8,325 nt of DNA from Rhodobacteraceae bacterium UBA6273 (GTDB taxonomy: Bacteria; Pseudomonadota; Alphaproteobacteria; Rhodobacterales; Rhodobacteraceae). Numbering within the stretch: position 1 is the stretch's first letter; each line of letters starts with the position of its first letter. The notes below the pieces were generated by a model. It did not search any database. It worked only from the letters and a program-made list of their open reading frames with translations, and was not told where the DNA came from. Positions 1-6,040 of the stretch are shown piece after piece. The stretch spans positions 1 to 8,325 of the forward strand of contig DJUV01000258.1 in the NCBI GenBank assembly GCA_002440625.1, in the 5' to 3' direction. The translations under genes were made by a program, and so were the position numbers.

Positions 1-228
1 CACAAGATCAACGAGATCGGGGTGAAGACCGATCAGGAAGCGCAGGCGGCGATGGCCGGGATCGGTTCCGCTACCAACACAAGGATGGCGGAGATGCTGG
101 AGGCGCATGAGGACCAGATGGTCTTCGCCCGGAAGGTGCTGGAGGAGAAGGCCAAGGCGGATGAACGCTTCGCCCGGCGCTTCTCGGCGATTGTCGAGAA
201 GCACGACAAGAACCTGTATGGTGGGTAA
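1..228 (+). CDS. C-terminal fragment of a helical protein of unknown function (start outside window)
   Basis: The reading frame is open from base 1 to a TAA at 226-228, giving 75 residues. A GTG at 22 could be read as a start, but the frame continues unbroken to the left edge and has no clear Shine-Dalgarno there, so this is more likely the tail of a longer gene. The visible part is almost entirely charged and alpha-helical (many Ala, Glu, Lys, Arg, Met), with a probable coiled coil over the last 60 residues and no membrane segment or catalytic motif. It ends in KHDKNLYGG. The next gene starts on the base after this stop codon, which indicates translational coupling and shared transcription. 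I do not recognise the family. A link to helical membrane-stress proteins such as TelA would be guesswork from neighbourhood alone. Confidence 0.75.
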   Translation, partial: HKINEIGVKTDQEAQAAMAGIGSATNTRMAEMLEAHEDQMVFARKVLEEKAKADERFARRFSAIVEKHDKNLYGG

Positions 229-705
229 GTGCCCGACCTTGACCTGACGACCGACCACAAGGCTGCCGCGCGTGAACGTGCGGATGCATACGGCGTGGAG
301 TATTCAGTAGGGGCCACACCGCTCGACCTGCGCACTGTCGAGAGTGCTCAGGGTTCGCTCTTGGTCGCATTCTGGAACATCCTTCGGCGTCTATTTGTCA
401 TCTGGGCGATCATGCTGCCGTTGATCGTGCCGCTGATTGGATTCGTTCTCGCAAGAGGCAGCGAAGCCGCGGTTCAGGTCGCCGTACCGGCCCTCAAGTA
501 TCTGATGTCTGGGGTGAACTTGTATCTGGCACTTAGGTTCGTTCTGCCGAGCTTCCTGGATATTTTCCGGATGCTTATCGGCGTCTCGTACTATCGGATT
601 CCGGGAGAAAACCCCTGGAACGCGGTTGAGGCCGTCGAGCTTCGGTGGGCTGGCGTCCGGAGAGATTGGGCGTGGTTGACGAGGATGTTCGATGCCCGAC
701 CTTGA
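229..705 (+). CDS. Small two-helix membrane protein of unknown function, possible inserted gene
   Basis: This 158-aa protein starts at a GTG directly after the previous stop. It has no strong Shine-Dalgarno, so translation probably depends on coupling. The N-terminal 50 residues are hydrophilic. Two hydrophobic segments follow at about residues 55-75 (WAIMLPLIVPLIGFVLA) and 95-118, then a Trp- and Arg-rich tail, so it is probably an inner-membrane hairpin protein. The first 11 residues, MPDLDLTTDHK, are identical to those of the next gene, and the DNA matches at 31 of 32 bases. GC in 301-660 is about 58% by hand count, lower than the roughly 62-75% in sampled lines of other genes here. It overlaps the next gene by 14 bases. 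The leader plus different composition suggests a chimera formed by duplication or insertion. I do not recognise the family. Confidence 0.75.
   Translation: MPDLDLTTDHKAAARERADAYGVEYSVGATPLDLRTVESAQGSLLVAFWNILRRLFVIWAIMLPLIVPLIGFVLARGSEAAVQVAVPALKYLMSGVNLYLALRFVLPSFLDIFRMLIGVSYYRIPGENPWNAVEAVELRWAGVRRDWAWLTRMFDARP
230..261 (+). repeat. Direct repeat, left copy (gene-start duplication)
   Basis: These 32 bases, beginning with the TG of the GTG start at 229, recur at 693-724 with one difference (C at 252, T at 715). The difference is synonymous, ACC versus ACT for Thr. Both copies encode the N-terminus PDLDLTTDHK of their gene. The match stops abruptly on both sides. The copies lie 463 bases apart. 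Confidence 0.9.
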
Positions 706-1819
706 CCTGACGACTGACCACAAGACCCTCGACGACGATCTTGCCGCGCGGCGGTATTTCAAGAAGTTCGCGGCGATCACAAAGCTTCTCGTCCCGGTCT
801 CGGATGAGATGGAGAAGGACCGGGCGTTTTCCGACCTCGATGGCGCGGTGCTTGAGGATTACATCCGCGCCATCGCGCGGAGCTTCAAGGCGCTCAGCCT
901 CAAGTATCTCGTCTCCGGCCGGCTCGACGGAATCGGGCAGAAGCATCTGACGATTGACCTGCATGAAAGCGGATTTCCGATCTTTCAGGAAATCCTGACA
1001 ATGGCGAACGATGCCGCTGAGGCGGCAAAGCGGCTGGAAGGGATGCCGGCGCCGGAGGTGCTGAAGGATGAGATGGTGCGCCAGATCGTCGGCGAGCGGG
1101 TGGTGCCGACGAAGCTGCAATATGCCATGTCGCAGCGGCTTTACTTCGAGACGCTGAAGGAGGGTGGGCTGTTCTTCGCGCAAGTTCATCCGGCGGCGGA
1201 GTTCATCGCCGATGTCTCGGGCGGGCGGCGCGGGTATCTTGTCCATTGGGGCGTCTATGACAGCCAGTTGAACGTGCCGGTCGTCTACCTGATGGAGGTG
1301 GTGGATTCCGGCCGGAAGGCGCTGCCTCTGGACGAAAGCCGCTGGCCCGAAGTTCAGGCGCATCTTCTGGCGCAGTCGGTGGGGGGGCTGAAGCTTCTGA
1401 CTATCGCGCGCGGGTTTGATACCGATTTTGCCGATCTTCATCCGAAGCGGCTTCGGCGGATATCCCTCGGCCCGATGTATTCGCAGGCCTTCACGCTCCA
1501 GACCGGGGCGATGCGCGAGGTGCTGGACGGCGCCAAGGCCAGCGAGGGCGAGGATTGGGCGCTGTCCTGGACCGTCGAGGAGTTGGTGAGCGAGCGGGTC
1601 GAGGTGGAGAAGGGCTGGTTTTCCGAGACCGAGCGCGAGGTCTTCAAGCTCGATCCCTTCGGCCCAGGCGGCGAGGACAGCGGCGCCACACGGATCACCC
1701 GGTCGCTGATCCTGCCGGAGCGGCCCTATCAGGTGCTGGCCGAGAAGGACCCGGAAGGGTTCCGGGCGATGCGGAAATATGTGGTGGGCAAGGATGGCCG
1801 GGTGCTGGTTGCCCGCTGA
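692..1819 (+). CDS. Conserved soluble protein of unknown function (375 aa)
   Basis: The ATG at 692 lies inside the end of the upstream gene. It is preceded by GAGG at 681-684 with a 7-base gap, which supports this start. The 375-residue product has no signal peptide or transmembrane helix. The first 130 residues are mostly helical. The middle (about 150-210) is more beta-rich and contains the stretch GYLVHWGVYDSQLNVPVVYL near residues 181-200, probably the conserved core. The C-terminal third is charged, with Glu-rich segments and a basic end (RKYVVGKDGRVLVAR). I see no nucleotide-binding, protease or nuclease motif. It sits just before the AAA ATPase gene, so it may be a partner, adaptor or substrate of that enzyme, but this is inference from position. 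From memory it resembles hypothetical proteins of Rhodobacteraceae; I cannot give a family name. Confidence 0.85.
   Translation: MPDLDLTTDHKTLDDDLAARRYFKKFAAITKLLVPVSDEMEKDRAFSDLDGAVLEDYIRAIARSFKALSLKYLVSGRLDGIGQKHLTIDLHESGFPIFQEILTMANDAAEAAKRLEGMPAPEVLKDEMVRQIVGERVVPTKLQYAMSQRLYFETLKEGGLFFAQVHPAAEFIADVSGGRRGYLVHWGVYDSQLNVPVVYLMEVVDSGRKALPLDESRWPEVQAHLLAQSVGGLKLLTIARGFDTDFADLHPKRLRRISLGPMYSQAFTLQTGAMREVLDGAKASEGEDWALSWTVEELVSERVEVEKGWFSETEREVFKLDPFGPGGEDSGATRITRSLILPERPYQVLAEKDPEGFRAMRKYVVGKDGRVLVAR
693..724 (+). repeat. Direct repeat, right copy (gene-start duplication)
   Basis: This is the second copy of the 32-base repeat at 230-261. It begins with the TG of the ATG start at 692 and overlaps the last codons of the upstream membrane-protein gene. 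A GAGG at 681-684, outside the repeat, serves as Shine-Dalgarno for this copy. Confidence 0.9.
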
Positions 1820-1824
1820 GGCGG

Positions 1825-1843
1825 CCGGGGGCGCTGCCCCCGG
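1825..1843 (+). terminator. Strong GC hairpin in Rhodobacteraceae-type intergenic element
   Basis: Bases 1825-1832 pair perfectly with 1836-1843 (8 bp, all G-C) around a 3-base GCT loop, six bases after the stop of the 375-aa gene. A second short palindrome, CCCCGGGG, follows at 1846-1853, then TATTTGG and the purine-rich ACGAAGAAG. From memory, this order (G/C hairpin, ACCCCCGG, GTATTT, GAAGAAG) is common between genes in Rhodobacter relatives. It lacks a true U-tract, so it may attenuate transcription or stabilise the upstream mRNA 3' end rather than terminate fully. Confidence 0.6.
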
Positions 1844-1875
1844 ACCCCCGGGGTATTTGGACAACGAAGAAGCTC

Positions 1876-1882
1876 AAAGGGG
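1876..1882 (+). promoter_or_regulatory. Shine-Dalgarno of the AAA ATPase gene
   Basis: AAAGGGG lies 6 bases before the ATG at 1889 and supports that start over later in-frame ATGs. It is the only clear initiation signal in the 69-base gap, which is otherwise taken up by the hairpin element. Confidence 0.6.
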
Positions 1883-1888
1883 TTCGGG

Positions 1889-3826
1889 ATGAGTGAGGCG
1901 CGGGGCGAGATGGAGTTGAAGGAAGAGGCTGTGCGGGCGCAATATGCGGCGGCGGCCTCGCTTCTTGCCGGGTTCGACCATGCGCCGCGGATCGCGAAGG
2001 CTCGGGTGGCCGAGGCGACGGCGGAGCGTTCGCCGGGCGTGGGCACGCGGCCGATGTTCCGCTCGACAACGCCGGGGCTGGTGACGAGGCCGATGGCGCG
2101 GCCCGGCGGGGTGCGGCTGATCGAGCGGATCGAGGGCATCGGTGGCGACGATCCGATTGTAGATCCGGTCGAGGCCACGGTGTTGCAGGCGTTGCGGCGC
2201 GCGCTGGCGATCGCGCTGGCGCTCGGCGAGGCGTTTTCGGCGGCGACCGGGCTGACGGAGCTGAAAAAGGCCAATCTGGAGAACCGGCTGCCGGCGGAGC
2301 GGAAGGCGGAGTTTTCCGAATTGCTCGCGGGTGAGGCGCTGGCCGTGCTTTCGGTCTTCGCCAATGCGACGGCGTTTCTTCTGGCCGCCCATGCCACGGC
2401 AGAGGCGGTTGAGGTCGGCGCGGTCGAGGAGGTGCTGACCGACAATGCCCAGTTGGCGCTCCATGGCGCGCTTTGGGAGCTGGATCAGGATATTGCCGTC
2501 TTTGCCGGGGAGGCGGCGCGGCTGGTGCCGACGGTCCTTGGCTATGCCGAGCAGTTGATGGCCAAGGTCAAGGCGCGCGGCGCCGCCGCGCCGCGTTTGC
2601 AGGCCTTCACCGGGGCGAATTACCGGGTCGAGGCGGATGACTTCCCCATTGCGGGCTTCGAGCCGGCGCGGAAGGCGCGTGGCACCACGCTCGTGATGTC
2701 GTTCAAGAAGCCATCCGAGGTCGTCGGCAACCATATCGCCAAATATCAGGCGATGCGGCTTTCGAAGATGCTGATGGCCTATGATTTCGAGCGGAAGCTC
2801 AATCCCTTCGCCGAGCTTGGCGGCTTCATCTTCACCTTCATGGGCGACGGCAAGCCGGGGACGGGGAAGACCACGCTCATTCAGATGATGGCCGGGCTGA
2901 TCGACGGCTATTGCAAGGCCGCGGGCTATCCCTTCCGCTACCAGAACCTCACCATTGACAATGTCGACAGCTATCAGGGCAAGTCGGGGCAGAATGCGAA
3001 AGCGTTTATCACCTCCGTCATGGACGCCGGCGTGATCGGCTTCGGCACCGTCGATGACATCGACCAGGTGGCGGGCAAGCGCGGCGACCGGCAGTCCTCG
3101 GCCGGGCAGCAGGAGATTACCGCCGTGCTGATGGAGGCCTTTGCCGGGGCGAATACGGTCGTCCGGGGGAATTGCACCTTCGGCATGTTCTCCAACTACC
3201 CCGAGAATGTGGATGATGCTTTGCGCCAGCGGGCCGGGGCGCGGTTTCTGGTCGACGGGCCGCAGAGCCGCGAGGATTACATCGACATCTTGTCGCTCCT
3301 CCTCGGCAAGAACCATGCGATCCCGGTCGGCGACCATGAGCTTTACGCGGGGCAGGAGATCAAGCGGGCGGTGGCGGCCTCGTTCGAGGGGCATTCGCAG
3401 CCGCATGAGGATGGGCTGAAGGTGGTGTGGAAAGCGGTCGAGGCTTCGGTCGGGCCGCTGGATACGCTGGCAAAGCTTGGGGCCTATCTGAAGGCGATCC
3501 AGGAGGCGGACGGGCGCTTTACCGGCCGGGCGGTCAAGAACATCACCGATGCGGTGAAGGTCCGGGCGATGGATTTCGAACTGCCGGATGAGTGGATGGA
3601 AAAGCCGGACCTCTTCCTCTTCAAGCCCTACGACGAGAAGAAGGCGATGATCGAAGGGCTTCGGCGTCCCATCACCGTCGAGATGGTGGTGCAGGAGATC
3701 AACCGCTATGCCGACTCTGAGTTCCGCTATGCCGACAAGTCGGACGAGGTGGCGATCGAGGGGGCCGTCAGGGACATGCGGCGGATGGAAGAGGCGAAGC
3801 GGCGGTATCTGGAGGGGAAGGGGTGA
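1889..3826 (+). CDS. AAA family ATPase with a helical N-terminal domain
   Basis: This 645-aa protein has two parts. Residues 1 to about 300 are Ala/Glu-rich and helical, with no motif I know. Residues about 300-500 form a classical AAA module. Walker A is GKPGTGKTT (residues 321-329, Lys327). The Walker B region is GFGTVDDID (Asp389, Asp390). Sensor 1 is SNYPENVDDAL (Asn436). An Arg-finger region RQRAGARF (Arg448, Arg452) aligns by eye with the FtsH/Cdc48 second region of homology. The usual Walker B glutamate is replaced by Asp390. The C-terminal 145 residues are mixed and charged, with no Zn-protease motif, so it is not an FtsH protease. There is no transmembrane segment, so it is probably cytosolic and could be recruited by the small membrane proteins of the operon. 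Known AAA enzymes use ATP to remodel or unfold proteins; the substrate here is unknown. Confidence 0.92.
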   Translation: MSEARGEMELKEEAVRAQYAAAASLLAGFDHAPRIAKARVAEATAERSPGVGTRPMFRSTTPGLVTRPMARPGGVRLIERIEGIGGDDPIVDPVEATVLQALRRALAIALALGEAFSAATGLTELKKANLENRLPAERKAEFSELLAGEALAVLSVFANATAFLLAAHATAEAVEVGAVEEVLTDNAQLALHGALWELDQDIAVFAGEAARLVPTVLGYAEQLMAKVKARGAAAPRLQAFTGANYRVEADDFPIAGFEPARKARGTTLVMSFKKPSEVVGNHIAKYQAMRLSKMLMAYDFERKLNPFAELGGFIFTFMGDGKPGTGKTTLIQMMAGLIDGYCKAAGYPFRYQNLTIDNVDSYQGKSGQNAKAFITSVMDAGVIGFGTVDDIDQVAGKRGDRQSSAGQQEITAVLMEAFAGANTVVRGNCTFGMFSNYPENVDDALRQRAGARFLVDGPQSREDYIDILSLLLGKNHAIPVGDHELYAGQEIKRAVAASFEGHSQPHEDGLKVVWKAVEASVGPLDTLAKLGAYLKAIQEADGRFTGRAVKNITDAVKVRAMDFELPDEWMEKPDLFLFKPYDEKKAMIEGLRRPITVEMVVQEINRYADSEFRYADKSDEVAIEGAVRDMRRMEEAKRRYLEGKG

Positions 3827-3864
3827 GGGTGGCTTTGACCTCGACGAAGTGCCCCCCTCCCCAT

Positions 3865-3887
3865 CCCTCCCCCGCGAGGGGGGAGGG
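3865..3887. repeat. GC-rich inverted repeat, hairpin 1 (left of DUF559 gene)
   Basis: CCCTCCCCC at 3865-3873 pairs with GGGGGAGGG at 3879-3887, a 9-bp perfect stem with a 5-base loop. It lies 38 bases after the AAA gene stop. It has the same C-rich arm, short loop and G-rich arm design as three further hairpins around the DUF559 gene. Confidence 0.8.
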
Positions 3888-3914
3888 AGGCGCAAGCATC
3901 GCCGGTATGGTTCC

Positions 3915-3939
3915 TCCCCTCCCCCTTGTGGGGAGGGGA
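3915..3939. repeat. GC-rich inverted repeat, hairpin 2 (left of DUF559 gene)
   Basis: TCCCCTCCCC (3915-3924) pairs with GGGGAGGGGA (3930-3939) as a perfect 10-bp stem with loop CTTGT. The sequence after it (GATGGGGGTGGGGGAT) contains a G-rich run at 3946-3952 that can act as Shine-Dalgarno for the ATG at 3960. From memory, such CCCCTCCCC-TTGTGGGGAGGGG units are dispersed many times in alpha- and gammaproteobacterial genomes. Confidence 0.85.
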
Positions 3940-3959
3940 TGGGGGTGGGGGATCACGAC

Positions 3960-4406
3960 ATGACCCGCATCGCCCCTCATACCCGGATCCGCGCCCGTGC
4001 GCTCCGCAAGGAGATGACCGCGCAGGAGCGCCGCCTCTGGGCGCAGCTACGCGAAGTCAACCGGATGATCGCCACGCATTTCCGCAGGCAGGCACCGGTC
4101 GGGCCCTATATCGCCGATTTCATCGAATTCGGCCACCGGCTGGTGGTCGAGGTCGATGGCGGCGGGCATGGCGGGCTGCGGGATCAGGTGCGGGATGCGT
4201 GGTTTGTCGCTCAAGGGTTTACGGTGCTCAGGGTCTGGAACGCGGATGTGGACGGCAATCTGGAAGGGGTGATGCAGGTGGTTCTCGATGCTCTGGACGG
4301 CCCCCCGCCCCCATCCCCTCCCCACGGGGGGGAGGGGAGCCGCCTTTCCGGTCAAGGCGCTTCCCCTCCCCTTGTGGGAGGGGAGAGGGGAGGGGAAACC
4401 CGATGA
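3960..4406 (+). CDS. DUF559 (Vsr-like PD-(D/E)XK fold) endonuclease-domain protein
   Basis: The ATG at 3960 lies just after hairpin 2 and gives 148 residues. The opening RARALRKEMTAQERRLWAQL and the core FRRQAPVGPYIADFIEF, then LVVEVDGGGH and GFTVLRVWNADV, are the hallmarks of DUF559. Likely catalytic residues are Asp53, Glu64, Asp66 and His70, arranged as in the very-short-patch-repair/restriction nuclease fold. The domain ends near residue 114. Residues 115-148 (PPPPSPPHGGEG and so on) are simply the translation of hairpins 3 and 4 and are unlikely to be functional. Its TGA overlaps the next ATG (ATGA at 4403-4406). The biochemical role of DUF559 proteins is not established to my knowledge; DNA cleavage or nicking is inferred from the fold. 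The longer open frame upstream of 3960 is non-coding repeat. Confidence 0.88.
   Translation: MTRIAPHTRIRARALRKEMTAQERRLWAQLREVNRMIATHFRRQAPVGPYIADFIEFGHRLVVEVDGGGHGGLRDQVRDAWFVAQGFTVLRVWNADVDGNLEGVMQVVLDALDGPPPPSPPHGGEGSRLSGQGASPPLVGGERGGETR
4314..4338. repeat. GC-rich inverted repeat, hairpin 3 (within DUF559 gene tail)
   Basis: TCCCCTCCCC (4314-4323) pairs with GGGGAGGGGA (4329-4338), a perfect 10-bp stem with loop ACGGG. Both arms are identical to those of hairpin 2. It lies within the 3' end of the DUF559 reading frame, beyond the conserved domain. Confidence 0.85.
4362..4384. repeat. GC-rich inverted repeat, hairpin 4, reaching the next gene's ribosome site
   Basis: TCCCCTCCC (4362-4370) pairs with GGGAGGGGA (4376-4384), a 9-bp stem with the same CTTGT loop as hairpin 2. 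A second G-rich arm at 4387-4395 can pair instead with 4363-4371 (9 bp), so two mutually exclusive stems are possible. Confidence 0.8.
4391..4396 (+). promoter_or_regulatory. Shine-Dalgarno of the 451-aa gene, supplied by the repeat
   Basis: AGGGGA lies 6 bases before the ATG at 4403. It is part of the repeat's G-rich tail, so the inserted element appears to provide the ribosome site. In the alternative pairing of hairpin 4, most of this site is buried in the stem. Confidence 0.5.
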
Positions 4407-5758
4407 TCCACCTCATCCAACGCGGCCTGATGTTCGGCAACCTCATCGCCGTCGAAAGCCCGGCGCTGATCGAGCGCTACAACCGCGCACTAAAGGCCCT
4501 GACCGGCAAGCAGACCGCCCTCACCGATTTCCACATCGACATTTCCGGCTACTCCCCGGAAGTCGGCGATGAGCTGGGCGATCATCTCTATCTCAACAAG
4601 AACGGCATGAACCGGCAGTTCATCCTTCTCTCGACCGAGCAGAAGAATGCGCCCTTGCTCAACGCCAAGTTCTCCACCTCGCGCGGCATCCTCCGCCGCT
4701 TCATCGACGAGAACGAGGCGCAGCTATTCTCCCTCACCGCCCGCGATGCGGTGGCGGGCGAGCTTGAAAACACCGTCTTCGACCTGACCTCCCCGGCGAA
4801 GCTTTTCGACATCCGCCGCATCACCGTTGTCGCCGACACCACCGGCAATCATCTGGCCGAGGCGGACAAGCTCGCCAAGCTCATCGACCGCTTCCGCAAG
4901 GAGGAAGACGGCTGGTGGGATGATGTGCTCATCGCCGAGATGATCGGCCTTGCCGCAAAGACCGGCGATGTCACCCGCAATCCGGTGGCGCTGAAGGCGA
5001 CCACCTTCGAGCAGGGCAATTTCTGGACCTCGCATTTCGGCGGCATCTACATCTTCCGCGATATGGACCACCCGGCGGCGATCTCGACCCTGCCGAAGCA
5101 GTCGCTCGGGCCGCTGCCGATCCGCTATGTCTTCGACCTGTCGGACCGCAACCAGATCGCCAAGTTCCTTGAGATCAACGACCTAGCCGAGCCGATCGTC
5201 ACCGCGCGCGGGGCGGATGCGGCGGCGATCCTCAGGCAGAAGATGGATTTCATCCTTGTCGATGCGGCGACCGCGCTTGGCCTCGACATCGGCCATGGCT
5301 CGCGCCGCGAACTCAGGGCCGCCGCCGCCGCGATGGGCGGGCGTCTGCCGGAGGAATTCCAGGGCCTCGCCGCACTTCTGAACTGGGTGGAGACGGGCGG
5401 GCAATGGCCGCGCATCACCTCGACCCATCCTTCCTATTTCTACACGCTCCGCGCCAAGCCCCATGCCGACCGCGATCTTGTGAACATGCTTCTGGCCGAG
5501 CTGTCGCCCCTCGACGTCCGCCAGCTTTTCATCTGCCACAAGGAGCTTTTCTACCGCACCTATGCGGAATGGCCCGAGGCAAAGAAGCTATTTGTGGCCG
5601 ACTACCTTGATCGCGAGTATCAGATCGACAAGGCCGGGGCACGGCGGGCGCTCTTCGGGCCGGAACCGGACATGAGCGGTGACGCGCCGCCCGCGCGGCC
5701 GCGCGACATTGTCGATGCCGTCGGCCCCTGGGGCGCGGTGAGGAGGGACAGGGGATGA
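4403..5758 (+). CDS. Conserved protein of unknown function (451 aa), Rhodobacteraceae type
   Basis: The ATG at 4403 is chosen because the sequence from MIHLIQRGLMFGNLIAV onward looks like ordinary conserved protein, while the open frame upstream is the translated repeat and the DUF559 gene in another frame. The protein is soluble, with no signal peptide or membrane helix. Conspicuous blocks are TDFHIDISGYSPEVGDELGD near residue 40, QFILLSTEQKNAPLLNAKFS, TFEQGNFWTSHFGGIYIFRD mid-protein and, near the C-terminus, LFICHKELFYRTYAEWPEAKK. The last 35 residues are Pro/Arg-rich and probably disordered. I see no known catalytic motif. From memory it resembles a DUF family of Rhodobacteraceae (possibly DUF6638, not verifiable here). 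The start overlaps the DUF559 stop and the end overlaps the next start, both as ATGA. Its place beside the AAA ATPase and membrane proteins suggests a common complex. Confidence 0.9.
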   Translation: MIHLIQRGLMFGNLIAVESPALIERYNRALKALTGKQTALTDFHIDISGYSPEVGDELGDHLYLNKNGMNRQFILLSTEQKNAPLLNAKFSTSRGILRRFIDENEAQLFSLTARDAVAGELENTVFDLTSPAKLFDIRRITVVADTTGNHLAEADKLAKLIDRFRKEEDGWWDDVLIAEMIGLAAKTGDVTRNPVALKATTFEQGNFWTSHFGGIYIFRDMDHPAAISTLPKQSLGPLPIRYVFDLSDRNQIAKFLEINDLAEPIVTARGADAAAILRQKMDFILVDAATALGLDIGHGSRRELRAAAAAMGGRLPEEFQGLAALLNWVETGGQWPRITSTHPSYFYTLRAKPHADRDLVNMLLAELSPLDVRQLFICHKELFYRTYAEWPEAKKLFVADYLDREYQIDKAGARRALFGPEPDMSGDAPPARPRDIVDAVGPWGAVRRDRG

Positions 5759-6033
5759 TCGGTTTCGCGCGGCTGGCGGTCTTCGGCCTCATCGGCATGA
5801 CCATCGCCTTCTGGCTCTTGCGCATCTACTTCAGCTCCACCCAGCGGGAAGAGCTGGAAAAGCAATGGGACGCAGATCACCCGGACGGGGGCGACGCCGC
5901 GGCTCGCGATGCCTATATCGACGGGGGCATGGCCGAATATCGGAAAAGCCTCGGCCGCAAGCTCATCTGGCTGGTCTATGTCATCCCGACGCTGGCCGTT
6001 CTTGTCCTTCTCTACCTGACCAACGAATACTGA
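5755..6033 (+). CDS. Small two-helix inner-membrane protein
   Basis: This 92-aa protein starts at an ATG overlapping the previous stop by four bases (ATGA). Residues about 4-26 (FARLAVFGLIGMTIAFWLL) and about 70-88 (LIWLVYVIPTLAVLVLLYL) are hydrophobic. The loop between them is charged and acidic, including REELEKQWDADHPDG and DAYIDGGMAEYRKSL. Both ends therefore lie on the same side of the membrane. From memory, near-identical small proteins in Rhodobacteraceae are sometimes labelled cation/multidrug efflux pump, but 92 residues with two helices cannot be such a pump, so that name should not be carried over. Tight coupling to both neighbours suggests it is a membrane anchor or partner for the operon's soluble proteins; this is inferred. 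Confidence 0.88.
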   Translation: MIGFARLAVFGLIGMTIAFWLLRIYFSSTQREELEKQWDADHPDGGDAAARDAYIDGGMAEYRKSLGRKLIWLVYVIPTLAVLVLLYLTNEY

Positions 6034-6040
6034 GGCGATC

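Larger units (their letters stand above)
3865..4395 (+). mobile_element. Candidate repeat-flanked DUF559 cassette
   Basis: Two hairpins (3865-3887, 3915-3939) precede the DUF559 gene and two of the same design (4314-4338, 4362-4384) follow it. Each pair is separated by a spacer of roughly 25 bases. The block interrupts an otherwise tight run of genes between the AAA ATPase and the 451-aa protein. The arrangement resembles REP elements flanking a RAYT transposase, but with a nuclease-fold protein in the middle. Mobility is inferred, and I see no target-site duplication. Confidence 0.4.

Noticed and set aside
1381..1387. Run of seven G in the 375-aa gene as a phase-variation tract
   Set aside because: It is short for slippage in GC-rich DNA, the frame is intact and there is no other sign of switching.
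575..1864. 429-codon open frame on the - strand opposite the 375-aa gene
   Set aside because: It has the same shadow composition, no ribosome site and no recognisable motif, and it crosses three + strand features including the hairpin at 1825.
1874..3895. 673-codon open frame on the - strand opposite the AAA ATPase gene
   Set aside because: It mirrors a real gene in GC-rich DNA. Its translation is rich in Arg, His, Pro and Leu with no domain, while the + strand shows clear AAA motifs.
3708..3959. N-terminal extension of the DUF559 protein
   Set aside because: It overlaps the end of the AAA gene in another frame, then runs through hairpins 1 and 2. The DUF559 domain begins right after the ATG at 3960.
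3926..4402. N-terminal extension of the 451-aa protein
   Set aside because: The extension is translated hairpin sequence and the DUF559 gene read out of frame. Conserved-looking protein begins only at the ATG at 4403.
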